Shown here one piece after another: positions 47,706 to 58,293 of a DNA stretch of 64,000 nt (positions are counted from its first letter, which is position 1; every line of letters begins with the position of its first letter). The notes under the pieces are model-generated. The model did no database searches. It was not told the DNA's origin and saw only the letters and a program-made list of their open reading frames with translations. The DNA is from Diabrotica undecimpunctata (taxonomy: Eukaryota > Arthropoda > Insecta > Coleoptera > Chrysomelidae): the NCBI RefSeq assembly GCF_040954645.1, contig NC_092809.1:67965141-68029140 (forward strand). Direction: 5' to 3'. The translations under genes were made by a program, and so were the position numbers.

Positions 47706-48390
47706 TATCTGCTTTACCGCTATTCATTTTTGTTATTGTCGGTTTTACTTCTTCCGAAAGGTTCAGGTGCTTTGTATAGTTCGCAGTAAATTTTAGTGAC
47801 GAGTTGTATTATTTCATTTCTGTCTGTAATTTTAGTTTTTTTCTTGTCTTATAGGTTTTCCTGCTTTCGGTTGTATTTTCTACCAATTTTTCATTGTATT
47901 TTCTTATGTCTTTCTTAGTGCTTTTCCTTGTCGACTTACAAAATTCTATCTATTGTAGTCTCTGTACATTACTACTTACTTATATTTCTCTTCTTTGTTT
48001 TAGCGATATTCTGGTTTTATTAGATAGTTTATTATGTTTATTTTGTTGTTGCGGGCCTCAGATTTTTTGGCACTATTAATAATGATTTTTATTAATTAAG
48101 ATCTGTTGATTTAATGATGTAATCTTTCACCAATTTTCCATAGGTAGTTATCTGAGTTTTTTTTTAGATTGTTAATATTTGTACCGGTTACTATTAGTTT
48201 TGTAATTAATTTTATTCTTTCTAGTTTTAGATCTAAAACAACTTTTGCTGTAATTAATCTATGGTCGCTGAAATTTATTTGTTACACTGACATCTTTTAT
48301 CGTAGCCATATTGTTGGTTAGAATTAAGTCGATTTAGTTTTTAGTGGTTCCATTTGGTGCTACTTAAGTCCATTTTCAGTTCCATTTTTT

Positions 48391-49094
48391 TACAGTGTCA
48401 ACGGTAGCTTGTGAACAGAGTTAATAGTTGAACTGGTTTAGAAGAGGAATCGCTAAGCTCACATAAGTAAGTTTTGAGTTGACGAGCAAGGGGGATAAAC
48501 AAAAGGATGGAAACAGAAACATCTAAGAATGTGTATGCATGTAGAAGTGTTATGTATGCTTTTAGTTTGATTGGTCCAGGATAACGGGATATGAATAAGC
48601 TTATTAAGGGTCTGAGCGTGGAACAGAAGGCTACGCGTGTGTAAGCAAGTGGGAGAAATATTAGAAGGCGACCGTCCAACTAGTGGACTTAGAGGCTAGA
48701 ATAATTGAGAACCACTTCTATGTGAGTGAGAAGGAAATGTAACGATCCAAAGAGAGTGACAGTCACCTTCTCCGAGGTCTCTATCTACCATACCATTTTC
48801 TACGTATGTTTTCCATCTTGTAGCAGATCTTCCTCTCCGTCTTCTTTCCGACGAGTTCCAGTCTAATATTCTTTTCGACCACCTGCGCTCTGGCTAATTT
48901 TGTACATGCCCGTGCCCCTACAAGGAGCAATTTTCCAACTTTTTTGTAGGTGAGCAACTATCATTGTGTTCCATATTTTCTCTGTTTTTATACTATCCGC
49001 TCTAGTAATTAGACATATCATAAAGTCCAGTTCAAAGAAATCTCGAAAAGGATATCTGAGGGGGCTTTCAAGACTTTGACGAAGAAGGTCAAGA
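48391..49094. other. Unclear, possibly LINE-derived
   Basis: The composition is less AT-rich than the flanks and several medium frames exist on the minus strand, but none shows a motif I can name. Given its neighbours it is probably old retroelement sequence. Confidence 0.3.
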
Positions 49095-49925
49095 AAGAAA
49101 TTACACTCTAACCTCTGCCCGAGGAGGAGAAGCTTCATTTGATCGACAGTTTTTTCCCAGAACAGGAGTGAAAGGATTACCGGTTTCGTAAAGGTGTAAC
49201 CCTTTACTAAGTTGGAGCTCGGCAAGTCCGTTGTGTGATTTAGAAAAGAAGAACGCGCTCAGTGCCCGCCAGTATAGTTTTAGAGCCAAGAAGTCTACCA
49301 TAGACGCGGTCTCAGAAGTGATTTCAGAATTGACACAGCATCATGGGGGATAATCATATCCAGACTTCGGCGCCAGTGGGTACCTGGTCAACCAGGTTGA
49401 AACATGCTTTACTGATAGATCCATACAAATCAAGAATTCCAGCATAAGGTTGTCACAGAGCGTTCAGCAGGTATCGCTACTTGATATTACTCTCTGAAAT
49501 GTCCTGTACGATGAGGTTCTAAGGCTACAGCTGCCGAGTGGTTGCACTCTTGTAGAATATGCTGATGATCTCGCACTTGTGGTAAAGGTGAGTGAGATGA
49601 CGGACATGACAACTAGCACCTCAAAAAATTGAGGTGATAGTACTTAAGGAGAGCCGGGACAAATCCTCTCTTCGCTAGAATAGGTTACCGGATGTATGTA
49701 TGTATGTAGATATTGGAGTATGTGTCCAAAAGACAGTAGAAAAAGCGAGCCGAAGTATGAAGGCTCTGGTTCGGTTAAAGCCGAAAACTGGCGGCCAAGG
49801 TAGCACCAAACAAAGTGTGTTAAATGATTCCATAAATGATCCAATGGTGGCCTATGCTGCTCCGGTATGGTAGAGCGCGTTTGAGATAAATCTGTAAGTA
49901 ATATATAGGTTTATTTTTTTTTCTT
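49095..49925 (+). mobile_element. R1-type LINE reverse transcriptase fragment
   Basis: Across frameshifts the plus strand reads ALSARQYSFRAKKSTIDAVSEV (about 49,250-49,325), then a palm segment with QSVQQVSLLDITL, NVLYDEVLRLQLPSGCTLVEYADDLALVV (about 49,498-49,584, active site YADD intact) and EKASRSMKALVRLKP, then VAYAAPVW. This order and the NVLYDEVL...P.G wording are those of R1-clade LINEs. Both ends are missing. Confidence 0.65.
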
Positions 49926-51075
49926 TTTTAGTATCGATCTAGTTATAGTGTTATGTTATGTTATTTTTAGTAAGTATTAATAATATTAAAGTATAGTAAA
50001 CTTATAAATCTAACAGATTTACCTAACAGGTTAATCTAGCACTACTCCGATGTCTGCTGCCCGAGCGATAAGGATGACCGATCAGGAGACGTCAGGGTAT
50101 CTTACTATACTGCTCTGTGGCAGCAACTGCCAGAAAAAAATTTCCCCTACCGCTAGATGTCAGATATTCAGTGGATACATATGTAATTCTTTAAAGGAAT
50201 AAAATGTTATGTGTTGCCTTTTGTATTGAAATTAATGTTTTTGTTCAGTTTTTTCTGTATCTTTTTTTATCGTTTTAATTAAAAATCAGTATTTTTACCT
50301 TTTAAAGAGTTTGTCTAATCTCATAAATTAAAATGCCATTTATTTCCACACGGCTTTAAAATAATATTTTGGACATGGCAAACTTATCTCTGAAGTTTAT
50401 TTTTGGTATTTTGACATGTTGAGTTAACTGTCAATATGATAGTAATTTTAATCAAAGCTTCATGTACCATAAATAAGTTCCGGTAAAATTAAAAAAATGT
50501 GGAAAAAATTCAATTATGCTGCATCGTATGTTATATAAATTTTATTAAATTTTATGCTTTTAATAAATTAATACAATAAAAATTGTATATGAATTATTTA
50601 ATTGTATGGTATATCAGTACATTTGGTATATCAAACAATGAATCCTCTCCAGTTATACATATATATTTGTAATCTCAATTTGTTTCAAAACGCAATTTTA
50701 AACAAGCAAAATACCAAATTAGATACAAATTTCAAAATTTATTTTAATTCACATTATATATCAAATACAAATGATATTATTATTCATCTGTAATCATTAA
50801 AGAGAATAATAGCATCATTAAAATCACTTCCGAACAAGAAAAAATTGCCAATTATAAATAAATACCCTCATTCCAAAAGCACATCCCCAGTTTAAGATCA
50901 ATAAATAATTAATTTTAATTGCACAACAAATCTATTTTATAATTTATTATTATATGGTCCACGCTTTGTCCCGTATTCACATTTATTTTAGTTACCTCTT
51001 GCTCTCCACACTGACAAATATTTTAATTAACCATTTGGAAAAAATGACTACTTTTATTTAAATATATTATATACT
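49926..51075. other. No gene recognised
   Basis: AT-rich non-coding sequence. The frame at 50,602-50,793 has an Asn/Ile-rich composition and looks accidental. Confidence 0.4.
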
Positions 51076-51200
51076 AATAAAATTAAATAAAATTAAAGAA
51101 AATTAAATAAAATGAAAATAAAATAAAATAAAATAGAATAAGATAGAATAAAATTGAATAAAATAGAATAAAATAAAATACAATAGAATAAAATATATAG
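51076..51200. repeat. Irregular A-rich minisatellite (aataa, agaata units)
   Basis: About 125 bp of degenerate five- to seven-base units such as aaaat, agaat and aataaaat, with no coding potential. Confidence 0.8.
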
Positions 51201-51439
51201 TAAAATCAACTCTTAAATTTGACGAATAATAACAAACCCGCAGTATGCTTACTCAATTGTTTGGTCTGTCATTTTGACTTTCTTTTATTTTCTTTTTATT
51301 TTAGTTTATTACCAAGATATAGTTTTTTATGTAGCCTAATATATCTTTCAAAGAAAATTTATGACGCACCATTAATATTTGACAGTAAATAAATATAATT
51401 CATTTCCTCTGTGACTTTATGAAAGAGAACAACAGTTAC

Positions 51440-51730
51440 AACGAGAGCAACAGTTCAACACTGAAGCATTTGTCGAAATAGTTCATACAGATTTTCTACA
51501 ATTAAATCAACACCAAACAAATGCGTACGATACTTTGATAGAAGCTGTGAATATAAGCTCTGGTGGAATTAACTTGTATGATGCTTCGGATGGACCGAAA
51601 AAACATTACTAATTGTATTGTTGTTGACAGGATCGGATTTCAGTAGCCCTAGCGTTATCTTCATCTGAGATATCTGCAACTTTTTTGGAAGCCCAACGAA
51701 TTACAAATTGTGCCTTAAAATTACGAATAA
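51440..51730 (+). pseudogene. Helitron helicase fragment, left part
   Basis: The frame reads FNTEAFVEIVHTDFLQLNQHQTNAYDTLIEAV, then GGINLYDASDGPKKH, where the Walker A motif of Helitron helicases (DAPGGTGKT) would stand but is ruined. After two stops come ISVALALSSSEISATFLEAQR and TNCALKLR, matching the ALASSGIAATLL...ALKLP segment of the Pif1-like helicase in Helitron Rep/helicase proteins. The frame is cut at 51,731 by piggyBac element 3 and resumes at 54,611. The Rep (HUH) half was not found. Confidence 0.7.
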
Positions 51731-51744
51731 CACCCTCAGCGCCA

Positions 51745-51799
51745 GTGTATCCTTTTAGATACACATTGTCCTCAACGTCGTGTACTGAAAAAGATACAC
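51745..51799. repeat. Left subterminal hairpin motifs of piggyBac element 3
   Basis: gtgtatccttttagatacac (51,745-51,764) and gtgtactgaaaaagatacac (51,780-51,799) are inverted-repeat words. The counterparts near the right end are 54,392-54,410 and 54,455-54,474. They probably are transposase-binding sites (inference). Confidence 0.7.
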
Positions 51800-52084
51800 A
51801 TTGTTCTCCGTGTTCGATCTCTTGTGTCTCCTAAATGGACACACTTTCTTTAGTTTTTATATATAGAGAATAATGTTATGGTCTAAACGAATTTCCTGGT
51901 ATAACTAGGTTTGGCCTTAGACATGAAAAGATAGGTTGTATGTAACTAGAAATTCATAGGAAAAATATTATTGTAGTACATAACTATTTGAACCCATTTT
52001 TACAATAATCAGTTAATATTTAGATATTATTATTGTTTTGTAAAAGTCAATCTTAAGTGCGTGGAAAAATAAATGGAATGTGTC

Positions 52085-52490
52085 GAATTCAAAATTAAAA
52101 CATGTGAAACCCAGCATAGGGACATGGAATGTGTTATCTACGTCAAGAAGCCAAGAAATAAGAGTAACGCGCCTCAGACTTGGACATACTAGGTTAACGC
52201 ATAATTACAATTAAAAAGTGCAAACCGCCGCGATGTGAAACGTGTAATACGACACTAAAGATAATGCACATACTATGTGAATGTCCCCTCTACAATCAAC
52301 AACGAAGTAACAAGATACCAGTTCTAGAAGCTCTAGGTGCAGACTGTATCTTTAACAATACTCTGAATTTCTTGAAAGACATTAATAAGTACCACAATAT
52401 TTAATAAACCAAATTGTAATGCAGTAATTGTACCTAATATAATCCATTCATTTTTCGCTAATGGCCATTTGGTCGATGCGATTTTCTAAA
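52085..52490 (+). mobile_element. 5'-truncated I-type LINE end inside piggyBac element 3
   Basis: The plus strand reads RSQEIRVTRLRLGHTRLTHNY, then (next frame) PPRCETCNTTLKIMHILCECPLYNQ, the C-terminal CCHC of I-type LINEs, then LGADCIFNNTLNFLKDINKY and a stop, a short 3' region and an aaataaaaaaaaaag tail. It matches the end of the LINE at 40,430-45,575 in layout. It lies in the 3' untranslated part of the minus-strand transposase, so it inserted after piggyBac. Confidence 0.7.
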
Positions 52491-52575
52491 TAAAAAAAAA
52501 AGAACAAAAATATACGAATTCTTAAAAATAAAGATATATTATTCTGTATTAAACAAGAAAAAATTGATTTGATAT

Positions 52576-54170
52576 TTAGTGAATTGCATTATAACATTTT
52601 TTACAAATAATAATGTCACACACAGAATACTGGGTGTTTACTTGAAATGCTCTCACAATTTTTCCCTCAGAATTTGTTACTACTCTGAGTGTTACTACTT
52701 TGTAACACTGCGAACAACACCCTCTGATTTTCTTGCCATCCTGGACATTTTCTACTAGATGATGCACTTCTTGTTTTATGGATCCAGATAGGCCAGCAAT
52801 AGTGATATTTTGTGTAGAACATTTTACAAGCATTGAAGTTTTAACCTGTTCTCGAAATTCCGTTATAGTGAGTTTCTTACGGATAGTGTTCTCGTTATAC
52901 AGAAAATGAACATTCACCAAACTTATCTCCCAAATAATTTCGAACATAAATTTCTGTACCATTTCGAGCACCGACGTAATGCAAAGGAATAGGTAGCCAT
53001 TTGATCACTAACATCAATGGAGGACTTACCATTGAAATAGTCAAAAATACAATACCATCCCTCTTATTACGCCATTTCAAAACAAAAATCCCGTCATCTG
53101 TTTGTTTGGCTGAGAAATCCCCTTATCTTAGTTTGGCATACATCACGTCTTATGCCATGTATTTTTTATTTGCTCTAATCGTCCCTACCAAATGGATGTT
53201 GTTCTTCCTCAGCCGATAAGCCAGAGATATAATACCTTCAGTCAGTATATAATCTGGTAACTGGTCAGTATATAATGTTCTACCATCATCCAAAAGATCT
53301 TTGGCTAAAACTGTATTTTCTGACATTTAGGATTCAGTGTTTTTCGATTTGCAGCAATAAACCAGATGGTTCCATGTATAACCTTTTTCAATACAATTTA
53401 AAATTAATTTGCCCTCTCCTGGGACAAAAATCTTCTAATAGTTTCTGATAAACATATCAATTCCTTCGCAAACTTTATACAGTCTATCTTCTTCGTTTCA
53501 TAAGTTTCATTATTAGAAAATTGTAGAAATTTGAGAATAATTTCAAAGAGATTTCTGATCATCACTGTGCGTGCTAAAGGCATATTGTATAATATATGGC
53601 TTTTCCAATAATGTCGTATAGAAGGCAGCTTCACCAAACCCATCCAACCAATAAGTGTTAAGAAGGAACGTATTTCCTCGACAGTTACTGGTTGCCATCC
53701 ATGTAGTACTGATTGATCAGAAATAATGTGGACAGAAGATTGTGATGCATTGCATACAAGTTGGTCTGTTCCAGTATCTTCGTTATAATGTCAGGAGTCA
53801 CAAATAATTTAAAGTTATCTATGGGGTCGGCATCTGCAAGGATTCCTGCATAAATTTCTTTTATACTGGACCACGGTACTGTAACTTTAATTGTCAGAGG
53901 CTCATCGTAAGTGGGCATGTGCCAAGACATATTTTGTATCTTTTGTTTTACCCATTCAATTTCTAAATATATCTGATTTTCTTTATCCTGCTGTTGAGAA
54001 TTTTGGTCATCTCGATTAGGTTCTGGAGAAGAATGGTGTCGCTTTCTGGAAGTTGATAGCTGATTTCATTGATCACTGTCATCGGTGTTGCTCATCATTG
54101 CTTGAATCTAAACTTGGTTTAAAGTCTGGATCATTGTCAAAGTCGTCACTTGAGAAATACATCTTAATCA
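52576..54170 (-). pseudogene. piggyBac transposase remnant 3
   Basis: Minus strand from 54,170: MYFSSDDFDNDPDFKPSLDSSNDE (acidic start), then MSWHMPTYDEPLTIKVTVPW and KLFVTPDIITKILEQTNLYA (53,685-53,930), GWMGLVKLPSIRHYW and ILKFLQFSNNE. The first catalytic box is degraded to LSETIRRF, the second appears as TLYTDQ, and the third could not be found. Further on are HLVGTIRANKK, KWRNKRDGIVFLTIS and FMFEIIWEISLVNVHFLYNE. The end is an open C-terminus with the zinc domain (GCCSQCYKVVT, CDIIICKKCYNAIH) stopping at 52,576. Multiple frameshifts and lost Asp residues make it inactive. Confidence 0.7.
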
Positions 54171-54391
54171 AAGTCTACTAAATCAGTAAAAGCACAACTA
54201 AAGTACTTTACGCGTACACAATAACACTATTTTGTTCGTAGAATTATGTTTTACTTTCCAGCACTATTGTTTTTATCGAATTGTTTATCTTTACAGGCGA
54301 ACACTGGTGTTTGTGGAATGATTAATGTTCATGAAAGAAGTTGTTCAGTCAGAATCTAAAAAGATATAAAAATAAATTATAAAAACAAGGT

Positions 54392-54474
54392 GTGTATCTT
54401 TTTGATACACATGGCCCTTGCGCGAAAGTCTTTGAAAAACCTTATGCTAGGCCAGTGTATCGAAAATGATACAC
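54392..54474. repeat. Right subterminal hairpin motifs of piggyBac element 3
   Basis: gtgtatctttttgatacac (54,392-54,410) and gtgtatcgaaaatgatacac (54,455-54,474) repeat the motif found near the left end. The second is embedded in a longer shared word (gccagtgtatc). Confidence 0.75.
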
Positions 54475-54610
54475 ACTTGAAAAATACAAGAATAAACTGC
54501 AAATAAATTTAAAAAATGTTTCAGTCACCCTAAAATGACATAAAAAAACATCCAAAAAAACATTTTGGCCCAGAATGAAAATTGTGTGAACTAGTGTGGC
54601 GCTGAAGCTG

Positions 54611-54940
54611 TTAAATATACAAAAAAATTAAACAAAAGATTGCAACATCGCCAAAACTAGAGAAGAAGCGAAGATTTTGCATATGCGCAAATTAATCGTT
54701 TGGGATGAATGTGCATTGGGCCACAAGAGGTCATTACAAGGACTGGACAGAACTTTGAAAGATATTCGTGACAATCAAAAACATTTTTGGTGGAGACATG
54801 ATTCTATTTTCAGACTGTTTCTTATTTATTAATTATTTCCCAATTAACTGCTTTAAACAAATTAAATGCATGCCGAACATCATCCAGTTTGTTGTTTAAG
54901 TGTGTTTAAGCAACCGTAGAAGAGACTCAAAAGAAGAGCT
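54611..54940 (+). pseudogene. Helitron helicase fragment, right part
   Basis: Starting at the TTAA, the frame reads LNIQKN, then CNIAKTREEAKILHMRKLIVWDECALGHKRSLQGLDRTLKDIRDNQ. This contains Walker B (IVWDEC) of the Helitron helicase. The following FGGDMILFSDCF and LNKLNACRTSSSLLFKCV, in a different frame, match the FGGA..LL.GDF and INACLKSS...W parts. It directly continues the left fragment at 51,440-51,730. Confidence 0.75.
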
Positions 54941-55779
54941 TATTGAACTTATTATTAGACATTATTTAGCTGTCAGCTAGTTAATTTAATATTTGGTCTA
55001 ACTTTGACGGGTCTGTCACAAGTAAAATGTCAAAAGTTAAAATTTGTTTATACGTTAGTAGGTAGCGTTAGGAACAAACATAATAATTTGTTGAATTATT
55101 ATAATTATTAAATAAATTTTAAAATTTGTTCAATATTATATATTTAACAGTAAAACCCAAAATTTATTATTACAACAAAATAATTTAAAAATCTATAATA
55201 CTTACAAACTGCGTTGTTCAGATATGGAACTGAATTCAAAGAAAAAAATTTTTAGAGAATATAAATCGACGCAGAATAAGGAATGTTTACGGTTCCCATA
55301 AAAATAAGTGTCTGTTGTAAAAATTAAATAGGGCATAATTCGAAATATTTTAAGAAACTGAAATTAAAGACAAATCAATCATGTTTCAATAATTGTAAAA
55401 ACATATTTTAAGCAAATAAAATTTTGCAATCATTCTCCATGGCCGCAGGAAATATGGCCATGTTTCTATCAAAGAGATATAATTTGTAAAATAATATTAA
55501 GATAATGGCCGTATAAGCAGGCCATATTGTAGAGAGTTATTATTTCTGTAGATTTTATGTAAACTGTAAAAATGATACATATTGTGTTTTAAGCATTTTT
55601 AAATGCTTTCTCGTTCTCCGTTTTCTTAGTGACTTCGTGAAATATACTTACCGAGTTCTGAGTTTTTCTATAGAATCATATAATAAGGAAATTACCTTAC
55701 GATATATTGTAGATATTATGTTTTATTTTCCCTTAACTACTTAATTACTGCCTTCTGCAAACATACATGGAAAACCTGC
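54941..55779. other. No gene recognised
   Basis: AT-rich non-coding sequence. The words atatggccatg and ggccatatt near 55,455 and 55,525 are the only slight irregularities. Confidence 0.4.
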
Positions 55780-56270
55780 CTCTTGCAGCCTTTAGTATGT
55801 AATCGTAACTGTCCACTTGTAAACATAGGCTTCCTCCATATGCTGAATTTTAGGCAGCCACCATTTAGTTCTAAGCAATTTTTTTATGTTGTTCCAACAT
55901 GTCGGTGGTCAACCTCTGCTACGTTCGTCTGCTCGTGGTCGCCATTTTAATATTCTTCTAGTCTATTTGTCATTCGATATTCTCGCTACTTGTCCTGCCC
56001 ATCTCCAGTCCGTTGTAATTATTGTTTCAATATGTCTATGATCTCAATTCTTTGTCTGATTGACTGTTTCCATGGCTCTTTGGGCGACTCTTGCACTTGT
56101 TGCTGTCTTTTTTGTTAATACAATGTCTCCGCTCGGTATGTCATTACCGGCAACAAGCATTGTTCATATACTTTTCTCTTGAGACATATGGATATATAAC
56201 TCTTAAACATCTTCCGTAATTTTCCAAAAGCAGCTCAGTACAAACATTTTTCACGTTGTATCTCATGCGT
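55780..56270 (-). mobile_element. LINE C-terminal fragment (minus strand)
   Basis: Minus strand: AAFGKLRKMFKSYISICLKRKVYEQCLLPVMTY, then QSIRQRIEIIDIL, LQRTGDGQ, GDHEQT and CKRQVFHV through frameshifts. This is the same type of tail as at 20,130-20,565 (WTAYEKLREVF, LKRKVFGQCVLPVL). It is a short truncated copy next to the A-rich end of the LINE that follows. Confidence 0.6.
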
Positions 56271-56277
56271 TTAATTT

Positions 56278-57270
56278 TTTTTTATTTTTATTTTATTATT
56301 TTTATTTGAAACAAAAAGCCGGACCCTCCCGAAGGATATTAGCGACATAACGAGTTTTTTGGAGTCAAAATTATTTTCAAGTAAAGTTTGCAAGTTATTC
56401 TGAATGCCATATACACGTCTTTCAATGGCATATTTAGGACAGTCAATTAGGAAATGGTCTATATTGTCTACTACGTCACAAATTGAACACTTTAGCTTCG
56501 CTGTTTGAGAGTAGGTGTGCGTGTTTATACCTACTATGGCCCAGTCTAAGACGTGTTAAGATTACTTGAGATCTTCTGCTTGTTGCTGTTGGTTGCCGCG
56601 ATGAAATGCTACTCTTAATCTGTTTTAGTTTCAAAACCGAATTTTGCCATTCCCGGTTCCAGGCAATTAACATTTTATTTTAAAAAAATGCTTTTGAATC
56701 ACTAGCCATACTCCGATATTCGACATCTGATTCGTCGTTACTGATAGCATCGCGAGCACTTACATCTACTAATTCGTTGCCTTTAATACCAATATGGGAA
56801 GGTATCCACAAGAAGTTTACTGTTTTGAGTTTTTCTTGGTTTCTTGAAGTTACAATTTTATCATTTTCTTTATGGTATGTTTTGAGTAAAGATTTTTCAT
56901 GACTGCTCATGCATTGAGGCAATCAGAAAGAATAACACTGTATGAGATGTTTTGGTTTTAATATATTGTAGGGCTTTTGAACAGTACAAAAAGTTCTGAT
57001 GAGTGTATGGTAAAATAAGTAAGAAGGTCAAATTCTAAGGAACCGTCTGATGTAATATCAGCTGCACCTGCACCCTGTTCGGTTTTTGATGCATCAGTAA
57101 ATATTTTAAACCAGTCTTTGTAACTGCTGGTTCAAGATAAGATTCAGTTTTGCTTTAAATATGACTAGATTTGTTTGATCCTTAATATTTAAGCCTAATA
57201 ATACATTGATTTTCGGTTCCCCAATAGTCAATGAAAGCCAGTAGTCAGAATGTACAGGAAAAACTTTTTA
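56278..57270 (-). mobile_element. 5'-truncated I-type LINE (minus strand)
   Basis: Minus strand: DWFKIFTDASKTEQGAGAADI, a middle segment with ELFVLFKS, FLWIPSHIGIKGNELVDVSARDAI (RNase H), WNREWQNSVLKLKQIKSS, TRLRLGHSRYKHAHLL, then CSICDVVDNIDHFLIDCPKYAIER. It ends in an A-rich tail (56,278-56,310 on the complement). The RNase H catalytic motifs are visible but stops and frameshifts interrupt. It resembles the end of the LINE at 40,430-45,575. Confidence 0.65.
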
Positions 57271-57329
57271 AGTTAAAAAAAAATTGAATATTTAATTTAG
57301 AACACTACAATCGAATTTTTTCATAGTAA

Positions 57330-57870
57330 GGTTTTAATGTGTGGGAGCTATTATTAAAGTAGTTCAAGTACTATGCGTTAATTTGTTCTTTCCAATTTGT
57401 ATTCCATGCCCATGGTAGCAGTACGCGTCTGTTTCTCGTATGTCGACGTGGCCTATTCTGATGTTTTGTGCGAGCACTAAATTTGTCATTATTTGAATTT
57501 TACTAGAATTTATTTGAAAACCAATTTTCAGTGAGGCCTTTCCTAATTCATATTTTTTAATATTGGCATATTTAAGTTTTGGCGAAATGATATCCTCAGG
57601 TCTAACTCCTCTGCTCACTTTAATTTTCGCTTTTGCTTCATGAAGTTTTACAGTAGTTGTGGTGGCATTACTCTATATGTATTCTAAAATGAATATGTAT
57701 CTGTAATGTATTCTGCATTATTTTAGTGCTGCTATTATTTATATTAGTTCTACAAGGCTAAATGCTTCACGAAAATCGATAACACCAAGGCTAAGGGTCT
57801 ATTATATTCCCCACACTTTAATTGCTTAAATTTGTCTCGTAAGCTTTTTAAAACCTGCTTGTTCTCTTAA
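57330..57870 (-). mobile_element. RTE-like LINE reverse transcriptase fragment
   Basis: The minus-strand frame 57,364-57,618 contains ELGKASLKIGFQINSSKIQIMTNL, the segment after the RT active site (usually LKVGLKMNxxKTKIMTN), followed by IRIGHVDIRETDAYCYHGHGIQIGKN, where YLGH has become YHGH. It probably belongs to the same LINE type as the tails at 20,130 and 55,780. The region 57,620-57,870 may hold more of it but is too decayed to read. Confidence 0.55.
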
Positions 57871-58082
57871 TTGATATAAGATTGGTTTACCTTTCAGACG
57901 TTGGGCAATGGTTTTTGTGAATAACTGATACAAGTGGCAAAGAAGACTTATTGGTATTTAATTCTACCTGTATTCAAAGAACACGAAAGTGGATTACCAA
58001 TGGGTTGCGATGAACTAGGTTCACGGGACGAAAGGAGCAGACGACTGCTACAGTTCGTAACGGGTCATAACTTTAACCCATT

Positions 58083-58108
58083 AGCGCTCACCGTTACTAT
58101 ATGGTAAC
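58083..58108. repeat. Subterminal palindrome block, left end of piggyBac element 2
   Basis: agcgctcaccgttactatatggtaac overlaps the terminal repeat. The core gttaccatatggtaac is a 16-bp palindrome (perfect at 60,751-60,766, one change here). An inverted copy lies at 58,454-58,483. Confidence 0.8.
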
Positions 58109-58293
58109 GTAAAACACATGATTTTTAAAAATTCTGCGGTACGCCCATGGAACTAGTCAGCGACATATTTTGAAAACAATCGTTTCTAGGAATACTTCAG
58201 GCACCCAAAAAACGTAACGGATTCGTATTTTAGTCTTCTCTCAACCGTCGAGAGATAATCATATGACAGTGTGGTTTGAGTTTATAGAAAAAG

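Larger units (their letters stand above)
47030..48390 (-). mobile_element. RTE/BovB-like LINE (minus strand), split by another LINE
   Basis: From 48,390 down on the minus strand: the endonuclease end FILTNNMATIKDVSV, SDHRLITAKVVLDLKLERIKL; a linker with KSTRKSTKKDIRKYNEKLVE and a KMNSGKAD motif near 47,730; then past the insertion at 47,455-47,705, ITMELLKCDGKTK, IFTNYLRTRCIPDHWNRANVILIYKK, and REQAGFRHEFSTLDHIFTV-like sequence near 47,160 with stops. The order is that of an RTE-like polyprotein. It is dead through stops, the LINE insertion and a hairpin at 47,190-47,234. Confidence 0.65.
51731..54610 (-). mobile_element. piggyBac element 3, inserted in the Helitron helicase
   Basis: Left end caccctcagcgccagtg, right end (complement) cagcttcagcgccacac: the terminal repeats match at most of 15 positions. 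The right side is followed by TTAA (54,611-54,614), and the left side is preceded by ATAA (51,727-51,730), which I take as a mutated TTAA. The helicase frame is continuous when the element is skipped. Four subterminal copies of gtgtat(N6-8)gatacac lie near the ends. A LINE 3' fragment at 52,085-52,490 lies inside. Confidence 0.8.

Noticed and set aside
50602..50793. 63-codon plus-strand ORF
   Set aside because: Asn/Ile/Tyr-rich, as expected by chance in AT-rich DNA.
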